Part shown: one piece after another, positions 10,901 to 20,404 of the stretch
How positions within the stretch are numbered: the first letter of the stretch is position 1
Layout: each line of letters begins with the position of its first letter
Origin: Mytilisepta virgata
Taxonomy: Eukaryota > Mollusca > Bivalvia > Mytilida > Mytilidae
Assembly: GCA_028015205.1 (NCBI GenBank)
Contig: JAPWFG010000015.1
Location: 3,720,001-3,784,000, forward strand
Length of the DNA stretch: 64,000 nucleotides
Direction of reading: 5' to 3'
Notes under the pieces: generated by a model
Seen by the model: the letters and a program-made list of their open reading frames with translations, nothing else
Told to the model about the DNA's origin: nothing
Database searches by the model: none
Position numbers and translations under genes: made by a program

Positions 10901-11501
10901 TTTGTTTGTTTGTTCTTCCTCAAGTCTTCGACGAGAAAGAGTGTTTATTGCTTTAGTGATCGTTTCTGTAATCGGCGTTTTTTTCCAAGATAGGGTGATT
11001 AACCCTACGCTTAACCCCCTGGGCTCGGAGGACCAGCAATTTTTCTGTAGGGGTTGTTTTCCCTTAGACGATTGCTGTTGCTGACGAGTTCCATCTACCC
11101 GGATTTTCTGTCTGGATTTACTTCCATAGCCTTTGATTAAAGAATCCAATCACAAGGCAGCGATGCCATTTAACCCATAGCTGGGGCAAGGTTGATGAGT
11201 ACTAGGGCATATCCACACGCCGGTGGGCCTACACACTGCATCTCTGGGGCCCTTGCTGCTCCGAGATCCCCTTCAAATTCAGCCTGAGATACAAGACCTC
11301 AGTTGACGTGCATTGCCACGGGGAGGCATTTGAAGGAGTCTTGGTAGTGTAGAGGCTTTGTACTGACAAGGAAAGATTTACACACTCGACTTTCCCTTTC
11401 ACCTACAAGTAGGCTAGCCAGCGGCGATCGTAGATCTAAAGTTCGATCCCAGTCACACTAGATGCATTTCACTACCCTGTGGTGAAACACCACAAATGCA
11501 C
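7910..11501 (-). mobile_element. Apparently full-length, intact non-LTR retrotransposon (LINE)
   Basis: A 3,592-bp minus-strand insertion between two perfect 12-bp direct repeats. It comprises an approximately 350-bp 5' region (11150-11501), one uninterrupted ORF, and a very short 3' end with an AAGTC-type tail (minus strand) directly after the stop codon. The perfect target-site duplication and the open frame indicate a recent insertion. It sits inside the gag-like region of the older DIRS/Ngaro-like element. The clade (RTE-, CR1- or related) was not assigned. Confidence 0.85.
7922..11149 (-). CDS. LINE ORF: AP endonuclease + reverse transcriptase
   Basis: 1,075 codons without a stop. Residues about 1-100 are basic and Gln-rich. 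About 104-335 is an exonuclease-endonuclease-phosphatase domain with GTWNVRTL, LSEVRWN (Glu of the metal site), GDLNAKVG, and IDHIAIS plus SSDHYLVQG (catalytic His/Asp motifs); it would nick target DNA. About 560-830 is the RT with LPKKGDRAICGNWRGITLL, EQAGFRQERSCTDQI, FIDFEKAFDSIDH (first catalytic Asp), GVRQGCLLSPLLF and LDFADDI (F-A-D-D in place of Y-A-D-D). The C-terminal tail has WIGHILRK and GQRKRGRPKNTW, common in this LINE family of invertebrates. The Met at 11149 is the first in frame; the true start may be internal. All key residues are present, so the copy could be competent. The many plus-strand ORFs over this interval are shadows. Confidence 0.9.
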   Translation of the reverse strand: MDSLIKGYGSKSRQKIRVDGTRQQQQSSKGKQPLQKNCWSSEPRGLSVGLITLSWKKTPITETITKAINTLSRRRLEEEQTNKTRKQQMTRKPTELFSAKHTTKIGTWNVRTLYQPGKCAQVAKEMDRYKLEVLGLSEVRWNTSGMTNINSGHTIIYSGNTNPNHPHEKGVGILMTKNSKKALLEWNPISSRIITARFNSRLQKTTFIQVYSPTNDADEDDKEDFYHSLQTTIDKIPKRDVILLMGDLNAKVGSDRDGREREIGPHGVGQMNENGELFADFCAVNNLVIGGTLFPHKNCHKITWMSPAGNAANQIDHIAISQRWRSSLQDVRVKRGADISSDHYLVQGHIHLKLSAIKKIESKRKKFNIAKLKDQTVKDSFQLSLQNRSAALEDIETEGDTINQTWERTKQIVIETCQETLGFVQHKRKNWMSDNTWSKVEERRKCKENLLNATTRQQTRLAQELYNEKDKEVKKGCKNDKKKHVEQLADEAEKACNKGDIKTLYNITRQLSGRTSNADTPVKDKNGNVLTKPEEQLKRWQEHFKEVLNRPAPTDPPTIENGQDLRIKTGRITRTEVVAAIKHLKNGKASGIDNIPPEVIKALDVISIDKFHHLLNKIWEEEQIPEDWSKGILVKLPKKGDRAICGNWRGITLLSIPSKVLCHIILHRMKNEVDKVLRDEQAGFRQERSCTDQIATLRIIIEQTIEWQTPLYLTFIDFEKAFDSIDHQVLWDILRHYGIPEKIVSIIRQLYEGFTCQVIHGGTLTDPFPVTTGVRQGCLLSPLLFLMVIDWVSKTSYSQPKGIKWTLQSCLEDLDFADDICQLSHRHQDSQDQASNLEDNAKKVGLYINPTKTKSMRINANSETRTIFRGSGIEDVTQFTYLGSVISTTGGTDEDIAARKKKAQQAFAILKPIWRSKVLRTFTKIRIFNSNVKSVLLYGSETWRSTVASTKTVQVFINRCLRNIVGIHWPNKISNKNLWQRTKQEPVIPTITARKWKWIGHILRKESTNVTRHALEWNPQGQRKRGRPKNTWRRDLTAEAQKIGKTWGEIKTLAKDRRRWKATVVALCPPWDEAD

Positions 11502-11513
11502 CTAATTTGGCAT
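11502..11513. repeat. Target-site duplication of the LINE, right copy
   Basis: CTAATTTGGCAT, identical to 7898-7909. Confidence 0.85.
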
Positions 11514-11745
11514 AGTCTATTGTTATAGTTGGTTGTACATTAGCTGTTTGATCCATTGTATTGTTGGTAGATGTACTCAATTCATTTTGCTGGAGAGCAT
11601 TTGTGGATACCCGATTTATTGCGTTTCCAGATAAATTTGTATTGTTGGTTGCTCCTGTTCATTCAGCCCTCGAGTAAGTAGATTTTCTTCTCTGAACTGG
11701 TCTACTGGCATAAGTGGAATCACTTGATCTCTTTTTAGGGCCCAT
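11502..11745 (-). pseudogene. Gag-like ORF of the DIRS/Ngaro-like element, 5' part
   Basis: From the ATG at 11745-11743 the minus strand encodes a basic N-terminus, MGPKKRSSDS...VQRRKSTYS, typical of the start of gag-like proteins, and then hits a stop at 11661-11659. The remainder leads to the LINE junction. Start choice: first Met, just after a non-coding leader. A single indel in this stretch would be enough to link it to 7471-7909. Confidence 0.5.
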
Positions 11746-12002
11746 ATTGTTACTGGCAGGTTACTGCAAGAAAAATGAATACAATAACAGTATCAAGTTG
11801 GCAACTAATTAATAAGTGCAATAACAAGTACATGTAAAGTAGTACATGTGTGACAGACACACAATGTAAAAAATATATGGGTACTGGGAAAAATATTGAC
11901 GTAAATACAGTGTTACCTTTTGTAGATGACCGAGTTCATTTGCAATTAATAAAAAACAAACCATAATTAAATATATCAGATGAAACTATGCCTCAAATTG
12001 GT

Positions 12003-12640
12003 TTAAATTACTTGATTCGATAAATGGTTGATAAAAAGACTACTAGATATTACCAAGAGTTTTAGAGGCATGTAAAACAGCACTGCTAAGTATTTCCTTA
12101 AACCATCTTCAGTTAAATGAACACTGTCCCTAGAAATATGGTGCAAATTGCTCCAGAAACCACGGTGCTTCCAAAGAATGATGTTAGTAATTCCGTCAGA
12201 TGACAATTTATGCTGAATCAAGGTGTTGGTTTCCACTACTTTATTATTGTAACTTTGTCCTACTTTAGTTGGATGGCGAAACAAGAGTTGTCCAATTATA
12301 ACAATCTTTACACCTAAACCACTATGCAGGAAAGAAGCAAATGCAAAAATGTCATTGCAAACTTTACGAGCAGAAATGTTCGTTGACAGATTGTTCCCTC
12401 CAATTTGAAGATAAACTATCGCTGGGGGCGACTCATGAAAATCATAAAGATCTCTCCTTTCGTTAATCAGTTGTATGTTGTGAGGCCTCCTTGCCAACGG
12501 TACATTAATTCAAATTTGGATCGATCGAGATGCATATTGTCATTATCCTCTGAAGTGTATATGAAGTCATGGAAGCGCCTGATAAAACTATGTCCAAGTA
12601 ATGCAACAGACACGACCATATTGTTCGTTTACAAAGATCA
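12003..12640 (-). pseudogene. SGNH-hydrolase-like domain of a DIRS/Ngaro-like element
   Basis: The main frame (12497-12003, 164 codons) contains IVYLQIGGNNLS (the GxN block), VKIVIIGQLLFR, and SRDSVHLTEDGLRKY, which corresponds to the D-x-x-H block V. Just upstream, after a frameshift, the minus strand near 12580 reads LLGHSFIRRFHDF, the block-I segment; it has GHS where classic members have GDS. SGNH-type hydrolases are carried by some tyrosine-recombinase retrotransposons, often at the 3' end. Here it lies 5' of the gag-like ORF, so it is either a rearranged part of the same element or the tail of an adjacent copy. Confidence 0.6.
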
Positions 12641-12659
12641 CAAATATTAGAGCATACGC

Positions 12660-13346
12660 ATGGGCTGTAGCTGATGCGCCATTATGTAAAAAATCGATCG
12701 ATAACAAAATAAACAGCTGACAAATTTTTCATAATAAGGTTTCAATTCTACTCTGAAGATGAAAATAGATGTGGTATGCACTATCCTGGCTGATACTGCT
12801 ATATCTCAATACAATCCCAAGTTGAAAAAATGCAGATTTGATTGTGTAAAAAGTTCAAACGCATCAAAATAAACTCTGTCCACCTTCACTCATCAAAATC
12901 CTTGTCAGCTGTAAAGGTCATGTGATGACAAAACAGTGATTTAATTGGCCTGTTTTGTTATTGGTATTTAGCTAATGAATATTAATAAGCATTCAATTAT
13001 CAATACCGGAGGTAGATTAAAAATTATACTTAACCACACATGTACTGAAAATAGAAGAACGCAAACTTGTGTCATATAAATCATTTATTTTCAATAAAAT
13101 GTAATACATTGCAACACAACAAGAAATTTTTTAATTTATGACCAAGCAAATGCAATAATATCTATAATTACATATTATGTCTGATACATTGATGTCTTCC
13201 TTGTATCAATATTTAAATGGTTTATGAGATTTGAACATTGCGTATTAAAACGTGTTTAAAGGGATAACATTTTTACGGATTTTGAAATAATTAAAACTTG
13301 TTGATTTGAGGGGAGAGAATAACCCCTTTTTGGTTGGGGTGTTAGG
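12660..13346. other. Intronic sequence, no gene seen
   Basis: AT-rich, stop-rich in all frames. Near 13255-13345 it resembles the 128-bp units found at 15880-16620, suggesting that copy 2 of the palindrome-ended element landed inside that repeat. Confidence 0.4.
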
Positions 13347-15866
13347 TTTTTATACGACCGCAAAATTTTTGCGGTCGTATATTGGTATGACGTTGGCGTC
13401 GTCATCGTCGTCGTTGTCGTCTGCGTCGTCGTCCTTCGTCTGCGGCGTCGTCCGAAGACATTTGGTTTTCGCACTATAACTTTAGTATAAGTTAATAGAA
13501 ATCTATGAAATTTAAACACAAGGTTTATGACCACAAAAGGAAGGTTGGGATTGATTTTGGGAGTTTTGGTCCCAACGGTTTAAGAATCAGGGGCCAAAAA
13601 AGGGCCCAATAAGCATTTTTCTAGGTTTTCGCACAATAACTCTAGTATAAGTAAATAGAAATCTATGAAATTTTAACACAAGGTTTATGACCACAAAAGG
13701 AAGGTTGGGATTGTTTTTGGGAGTTTTGGTCCCAACAGTTTAGGAATTAGGGGCTAAAAAAGGGCCAAAATAAGCATTTTTCTTGGTTTTTGCACAATAA
13801 CTTTAGTATAAGTAAATAGAAATCTATGAAATTTAAACACAAGGTTTATGACCACAAAAGGAAGGTTGGGATTGATTTTTGGAGTTTTGGTCCCAACAGT
13901 TTAGGAATTAGGGGGCAAAAGGGTCCAAAATTAAACTTTGTTTGATTTCATTGAAAATTGAACTATTGGGGTTCTTTGATATGCCGAATCTAACCGTGCA
14001 TTTAGGATCTTAATTTTTGGTCCCGTTTTCAAATTGGTCTACATTAAGGTCCAAAGGGTCCAAAATTAAACTTAGTTTGATTTTAACAAAAATTGAATTC
14101 TTTGGGTTCTTTGATATGCTGAATCTAAACATGTACTTAGTTTTTTTATTATGGGCCGAGTTTTCAAGTTGGTCCAAATCGGGGTCCAAAATTAAACTTT
14201 GTTTGATTTCATCGAAAATTGAACTATTGGGGTTCTTTGATATGCCGAATCTAACCGTGCATTTAGATTCTTAATTTTTGGTCACGTTTTCAAATTGGTC
14301 TACATTAAGGTCCAAAGGGTCCAAAATTAAACTTAGTTTGATTTTAACAAAAATTGAATTCTTTGGGTTCTTTGATATGCTGAATCTAAATATGTACTTA
14401 GTTTTTTTATTATGGGCCCAGTTTTCAAGTTGGTCCAAATCGGGGTCCAAAATTAAACTTTGTTTGATTTCATCGAAAATTGAACTATTGGGGTTCTTTG
14501 ATATGCCGAATCTAACCGTGCATTTAGATTCTTAATTTTTGGTCCCGTTTTCAAATTGGTCTACATTAAGGTCCAAAGGGTCCAAAATTAAACTTAGTTC
14601 GATTTTAACAAAAATTGAATTCTTGGGGTTCTTTGATATGCTGAATCTAAACATGTACTTAGTTTTTTTTATTATGGGCCGAGTTTTCAAGTTGGTCCAA
14701 ATCGGGGTCCAAAATTAAAGCTAAAAAGGGGGTAAATTTTTTTTTTTTTGGGGGGGGGGGGGCAATTCTCCACAGCATATTGTATTACACAAAAGCAAAA
14801 AATTGAATATAAATTCAAATCATATGACCAATTCTAAGTTCTTTATTTCAGTTATTCTGTGTCAGAAACCTATTATGTGTCAAATATTTGAAGAAATTTT
14901 CAATTGCACAGTATTGCGCAATAGCAAGAAATTGATATGTGTGCCCTGTTATCAAAACTTTATTATTAACAAATTCCATTGGAAATTTGCCAATATAAAA
15001 TGTGCTGATGAAGCTTTTTTGTTTATCTTATCTAAACTGCTTTTAATATGTATATTTAAAATTTGCCATCCATGACTATGATGTCATTTTCTATTTTAAT
15101 ATGTTATGGTGTATTTAAATGGGCTGTTATGGTTGCAAAGTATAAAGAAATGGGGGGGGGGTTGAAAACAAAATTTGGGGGGGGGGGGGGTAAATGAGAA
15201 ATTGGGGAGGGGGTAATTTTTTCTCATTTCATATTTCATAAATTAAAAAGAAAATTTCAAATTTTTTTTAGCAAAAAAAAAGGGGGGGGGGGGGGGGGGT
15301 TACAATAAATTTTATTGTTTTTTGTTTTTTTTTTGGGAGGGGGGTCAATGTGCAACTTCATAGTGTATTGCACAAAAGCTAAAAAAAGGGGTAAATTATT
15401 ATTTTTTTTTTGGGGGGGGGGGCAATTCTCCACAGCATATTGTATTACACAAAAGCAAAAAATTGAATATAAATTCAAATCATATGACCAATTTTAAGTT
15501 CTTTGATTTCAGTTATTCTGTGTCAGAAACCTATTATGTGTCAAATATTTGAAGAAATTTTCAATTACACAGTATTGCGCAATAGCAAGAAATTGATATG
15601 TGTGCCCAATTTTAAATTTTAAATTGGTTATTTCTGATTTATATATAAAAACAAATAATACTGATATGGTTTGAATAGGTAAATTAAAAATTTTTAAGTT
15701 CTTAGACAACATTCATTCTGTGTCAGAAACCTATGCTGTGTCAAATATTTATTCACAATCCAAATTCAGTATTGTATCAAGCTTGAATGTTGTGTTCATA
15801 ATTGCCCCAACTATTCAGGGTTCGACATCTGCGGTCGTATCTAGCTGCGCCCAGCGGAGCATTTTA
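13347..15866 (+). mobile_element. Palindrome-ended non-autonomous element, copy 2 (2,520 bp)
   Basis: Same ends as 4202-6041: TTTTTATACGACCGC with the palindrome at the start and TGCGGTCGTATCTAGCTGCGCCCAGC...ATTTTA at the finish. It is longer because its internal arrays are larger: about three 170-bp units (about 13450-13915) and about three 261-bp units (about 13918-14720). Poly-G tracts occur near 14750, 15150-15190, 15283-15298 and 15412-15422. Long stretches are nearly identical to copy 1, indicating recent spread or conversion. No protein gene. Confidence 0.8.
13450..14720 (+). repeat. Two consecutive tandem arrays (about 170 bp and 261 bp units)
   Basis: First array: units beginning GTTTTCGCACTATAACTTTAG or close variants (about 13463, 13626, 13786) with the phrase GGTTTATGACCACAAAAGG. 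Second array: 261-bp units with starts at about 14017 and 14278 and a further, slightly divergent unit. The open frame that runs through them is a consequence of the unit length. Confidence 0.85.
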
Positions 15867-15879
15867 TTATCAATATGTT

Positions 15880-16620
15880 TGTCTTGTCATGTGGAAAAAG
15901 AAAATACATGATTTAGGGGCAGGGATTTCAATGATTTACGAGATAATTAAAGACTAATGATTCGAGGGGGTGGGGATTTTAATTTTATATAATTCAAGAT
16001 AATTGGCTTAAGGGGACGAGAATGACGCCCGTTGAGTAATGAGGTATGTATCATTTAAAGGGGAGTCACGGTATTGTTTACATGCATCGCTCTCAGCACG
16101 CTTATTATGTTGTTTCTTCCTTGACCATCAAGATGTATGAGATATTTGAAATGTATTGATTTCATGGGAGTGGTGATAACACTCTGGGAAAGCGAAGTAT
16201 GTGTCATTTGGTGCGTCTTGTCATGGGGAATAAGAAAATATATGGTTTAAGGGTGGGGATTTTAACGGTTTATGAGATAATTGAAATTTATTGATTTGAT
16301 GGGAGTGGTGATAACACTCTGGGGAAGCAAGGTATGTGTCATTTGGTGCGTCTTGTCATGGGGAATAAGAAAATATATGGTTTTGGGCAGGGGATTTTAA
16401 TGGTTTATGAGATGATTGGACATTATTGATTTATGGGGGTGTGGATCACCCTACTGAAAGAATGAGGTACATGTCATTTAATGCGTCTTGTTACAGAGAA
16501 TAATAGAATATATGATTTAAAGCTATGGATTTTAATTGCATATGATATTTTTCAAAATTATCTACTTTAAGGAACGAGGTATGTGTCATTTAATAGGTGT
16601 TGTCACGGTGTATAATAAAA
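15880..16620 (+). repeat. Degenerate tandem repeat, unit about 128 bp
   Basis: About five diverged units sharing GGTATGTGTCATTTGGTGCG, CTTGTCATGGGGAATAAG and GATTTTAATGGTTTATGAGA-like phrases, best seen at about 16145-16430. Non-coding. Confidence 0.75.
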
Positions 16621-16908
16621 TATATATGAGATGGTTATTGGTCACTCGTAGAGTTTTTCAATGAAAAAAAATTTCCCCATAGGGTCCTATAGTAAACCTC
16701 TAGCCTCTTTGGACTGCTCATTATACGTATCAGCGACCCTCATCGAAAAATGAATAGTATTACAATGTATTAGGCACATCTAGAAACATTGATCTTTCAT
16801 CATGGAAAATCTCAGGTCCATTTCTCTGACGGTTATTGAGAAGTCGAACCAACAAAATCTGGGATTAAGAAAAAAAAATTTCAATAAAAATTGCAAATCA
16901 AAATCTAT

Positions 16909-16934
16909 AAGTCTCCCACTTCGTTGGGAGACTT
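16909..16934 (+). repeat. Perfect hairpin with UUCG-containing loop
   Basis: 10-bp perfect stem AAGTCTCCCA / TGGGAGACTT around loop CTTCGT. A diverged relative starts near 43363 (AGTCTCCCAAACGAAGTTTAGAGACTT without re-reading it here), so it is probably the terminus of a small repeat rather than a regulator. Confidence 0.7.
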
Positions 16935-17403
16935 AATAAAATGCCATATGCCAATGATTAATTTAAAACAATATATTCTAGAAATACATATGTAAGATGA
17001 TGAAAGGGTTCATAAAATCTTTACTTCTTAAAGATATATATAGGTAAGGTAATGACATGGTTCATATGCATTTCTTTGATTTACATGTATGAACCGTATC
17101 ATGAAAGCGATAAAAATAATAGAACAAAAAATATCAGTGTGTTTTATGATGTAGCAAGCTGCTTTGCCTTGTGATATATACATGTATTCTGTAATACCAA
17201 TATTGATGCACACAGTATTGTTTTCTTCCAGCAGTTATAATTGACACAAAAGTTTGTTATGTTATGTGGCACCAGATTCACAGATAAAACATAGAAAATT
17301 CCATAACTTGCTGTCTCAATAGCTAGAGTTTCCACAATTATTAAAATAACACATTTTGGATGTTTTTTTTCTGCAGGTAATCATGATATTGCATTTATTT
17401 CAG

Positions 17404-17580
17404 GTTTGTCATGTGAAGAAAATAATTTCATCAGAATTTTTCTTCTGTGTCAGAGAATTGGAACAAAATCTGTTTGTCAGTATTTTGACAGAAAAGTACC
17501 CCCACCTATGTTGTACAATCATTTGAACTCACAATTTTATATAAGATGCACAGCTGAACAACGTAAAATTCTGTTCCCAG
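17404..17580 (+). CDS. Gene A exon: DZIP3-type HEPN domain, N-terminal half
   Basis: Acceptor TTTCAG (ends 17403), donor GTTTGT at 17581, phase 1 at both ends. It encodes about 59 residues, LSCEENNFIRIFLLCQRIG...VPPPMLYNHL...QRKILFPG, matching the start of the DZIP3-like HEPN family as I know it (a Pro-rich turn followed by an Lx8-LFP motif). HEPN domains are all-helical modules, many with metal-independent RNase activity. The final G joins GA of the exon at 19060 to give Gly. The family assignment is from memory of its pattern; the phase agreement on both sides is direct. Confidence 0.75.
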
Positions 17581-19059
17581 GTTTGTATTGTACATCATAA
17601 TTTGACGGAATGTGCGAACGTTGGTATATCACAGGTTCTTTAAAAATAAACCTAAATGCAAACATTTTACCAAAGTCACTCAAGCATACAATATAGGACA
17701 TGGTGACAAATTTTGCTAACTTTTGTTGTACTATATAAGATAAATAAATAGGTATAATCATTGATATATTGCTTTGGGTTCATGTGAAATCATCCTAAAT
17801 GCAAAAACTTAACCAAGTCACTCATGTATCAAATTAGAGTCATAATGATCAAATGTTGGAGAAAGTACTGGTATATAATGTAGGAGAATTATGGTAATGA
17901 AATATGTTGATATAAGACATATGGATTCCTAGGATATGAAATAACAGGCAAGACTTTATCAGAGTCCTTCATGCATTAAATGTAGGTCAAAGTGATCCAA
18001 ATATCATCATGATCATTGATCTGTGTTCAGTGTCATAAGAGGACTGTAGTGGTATAATATGATTGATTTATCTCCATGAGATTTTGAGAAATGGAACTAA
18101 ACACAAAAACTTTACCAAGCTGAATGGACATATGGACGGACGGACAAGGGTAAATCTTTATGCCCATTCTATATTCGTGGATTGGGCCATTAAGAGCACA
18201 CATTAAATGTTTTGCCTGAGTTCACACGTGGACCCAGAATAAATATTGTCTGATACCTTACATTGTAACTCACATGATATTCATTAAAAAGAAATTGTTA
18301 TAGTCATGAAAACTCTGGCACAAGTCACTCAAGCCAAAAATTGTGTCCAAGGTGAGCAGGTCTCATGCAAGTTTTTGTCTAGTGACAAAAAATGGTGGGT
18401 CTAGTATATGTATGGCATTTGCTGGGAACTGAACTTATTTATGAAAATTTGACAAAAACACTCAAGCATGAAATCTGAGACTACTATAACACACGTGTTA
18501 TAGTAGTCTCAGATGAAATTGAGGTCAAGATCAGGTGACAGTATCAGACCTGACAAAAACAATTTGCGCAAAAAGCATTTCAATTAAGTAGATTCATTAT
18601 TTTTAATGTGGTAAAAGTAATGTAAGCAGGATATATCATGAAACTTTCATTTTAAATAATTCTCAAAACAGTCTTTTTTAATGAAAAATGTAAATTCTAT
18701 GTTCAGGACTACAGGGCATCTGTGTTGTACAATCTCTACTCTTCTTCTTCTTCCTGTAGGTAAGATTTTAATGAGTGGGTTATTTGATACTTGATTGGTT
18801 AACCTTAACAAACAAGTATCTTCTAACATATTTGTTGAAGTTTCTATATGAGATTTCCTAATTTAGGTCTATCCATCTGTCCAGACCAACTTTTAGGTCC
18901 TTTAAAACCGATTTGCATTAAATGTATAAACCAGTATTTTTATGCATTCCATATACAAATTTGTTATATAAAATCTTGATATGTCATCGAGTTCAAATTT
19001 CACAACATATTTCATACAATATTAAAACAAGAATGATCTTTTATCTTTTGTTAATCCAG
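17581..19059. other. Gene A intron, contains a long perfect palindrome
   Basis: No coding exon seen. Around 17760-18520 the sequence looks like decayed repeat (phrases such as ACTTTACCAAG and CTCAAGCATGAAAT recur). The palindrome 18473-18514 is listed separately. Confidence 0.5.
18473..18514. repeat. Perfect 20-bp inverted repeat with 2-bp spacer
   Basis: Left arm ATCTGAGACTACTATAACAC (18473-18492), spacer AC, then its exact reverse complement (18495-18514). Not part of any recognised element in the window. Confidence 0.95.
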
Positions 19060-19304
19060 GACAATACGGTGTGGTCAAGTCAGCAGATTTTGATTTCACC
19101 TTGTTATACAGCTTAATCAGAAACACACTGGTAAAAATTATACCACCACCAATGCAAGGATGGGGCAATCAACCACAATCTGGGAACATTACAGAAGAAG
19201 ATGATATTGAGAGAATTCGGCAGTATCGGAATAAAATGGCACATAATACAGAATTCCAGATCCCAGATTCCGATTTCAGTATAATGTGGGGTGATCTGTC
19301 TCAG
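19060..19304 (+). CDS. Gene A exon: DZIP3-type HEPN domain with Rx4H motif
   Basis: Acceptor AATCCAG (ends 19059), donor GTATAT at 19305; starts phase 1, ends phase 0. Encodes QYGVVKSADFDFTLLYSLIRNTL...PPMQGWG...DDIERIRQYRNKMAHNTEF...SIMWGDLSQ. The pattern S-x-FDxTLL-x2-LIRN followed by a GW turn, D-I-x-RI-x2-YRN-x3-H and W-x-D fits the second half of the DZIP3-like HEPN domain. R (codon 19227-19229) and H (codon 19242-19244) form R-N-K-M-A-H, the Rx4-6H motif that is catalytic in RNase-type HEPN proteins. Whether this one cuts RNA is inference. The phase-0 end matches the next exon at 25394. Confidence 0.8.
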
Positions 19305-20400
19305 GTATATGTATTTAAAATTCAAATTCACTGTAGCTGTGATTAAAAGCTCATCTGGCCTAAAGGGCAACATGAGCAGTTGCCATCTATTGGCATCTCT
19401 CATTGTCTTTTATCGTCCTAATCTTTTCTTCAAAGATCCCCTCTGAAATCATATGGCCAAGTTGAACTTACTTGGCTCAAAGGTCCGTACCTCTATGTTA
19501 AATTGTATATGATGACCTTGCCCACAATCCAAGATGGCTACTAAGGTATAGCTTAATATAGTGCAAAAATTCACTTAAAAATCTTCTTTTATGAAACCAG
19601 TGAACAATTGAAACTCAAGTTGGCAGTAGAGTTTTTTAGATGGTCCTCTTTATAAATTATTTGATGACCCAGCTTGTCATATAAAAGCTTTCATTGTTAT
19701 ACATAGGACCCTATGAGAAAATTTACTTAAAAATCTTCCTGCCAATTTGACTATTTGGATCCTAATTTGTCAGCAAGTTGTCCTAAGGTGGTTCTCTTTC
19801 CGATGTGTATTTGATGCTATCCTCAGACATCAAAGATAGTTGCCAGAATCAAATATAGTTTAACATTATCAAAGGTAATTCACTTTAACAGGTTAAATCT
19901 TCTTGTCTGAAACAAGTGAACCAATTGGGACCCTGCCCACTATCCACTTATTGTCACTTAATAATCCTTTAGCTACGTCTTGTCTATCCGAGGGAACTTG
20001 AAATTAAAGAGACCACAGACACACCAAATTCTGCTTCATATCTAGATTTGCAAGTTTACAAAGATAGAAATGGGCGGTTGAAATCAAAACTTTATGACAA
20101 ACATAATGATTTTAATTTTCCGATTTATGAACTTCCCCTTTCTGAGCAGTAACATACCAAGGTCTCCCTCCTATGGTGTGTACATCTCACAGCTGATTTG
20201 TTCCTGACGTGCATGTGATTTATCACAATTTCTCAGCAGGGTTAGATTGCTGTCACATAAACTTCTAAGACAGGGTTATGTTCAGTATATGTTAATTTCA
20301 TCACATAACGAATTGATAAGCCAATACAAAGTTTCTATCTCACTTATGAGACTAGATTAGATATTTTCAGTTAGATTTCACGTCCTTCTGGAATTGACAA
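19305..20400. other. Gene A intron with repeat debris
   Basis: Starts with a poor copy of the hairpin-ended 'GCTCACC' family (AGCTCATCTGGCC... about 19349) and its typical internal phrases (CAAGATGGC, GACCCTATGAGAAAATT). 19975-20170 holds an RT fragment, listed separately. Confidence 0.5.
19975..20170 (+). pseudogene. Reverse-transcriptase fragment (related to 42330-42660 and 46120-46850)
   Basis: Conceptual translation across frameshifts gives a run like YPRELEIK(E/R)TTDTPNSASYLDLQVYKDRNGRLKSKLYDKHNDFNF. The pieces are also found, less decayed, at 46430-46560. This recurrent RT family of molluscs is only a fragment here. Confidence 0.6.
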
Positions 20401-20404
20401 CCTA

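Larger units (their letters stand above)
2640..12650 (-). mobile_element. Decayed tyrosine-recombinase (DIRS/Ngaro-like) retrotransposon, nested insertions
   Basis: Minus-strand retroelement whose parts appear in the order SGNH hydrolase (12640-12003), gag-like (11745-11502 then 7909-7471), RT (7072-6050), RNase H side (4218-3811) and tyrosine recombinase (3378-2660). A recombinase instead of an integrase, together with this style of RT, marks the DIRS/Ngaro superfamily. Two later insertions split it: a LINE at 7910-11501 and a non-autonomous element at 4202-6041. Frameshifts and stops break every reading frame, so it is dead. Terminal repeats were not identified and both outer limits are approximate. 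It occupies most of intron 2 of gene A in antisense orientation. Confidence 0.75.

Noticed and set aside
9036..11084. Several plus-strand ORFs over the LINE
   Set aside because: Shadows of the intact minus-strand LINE ORF.
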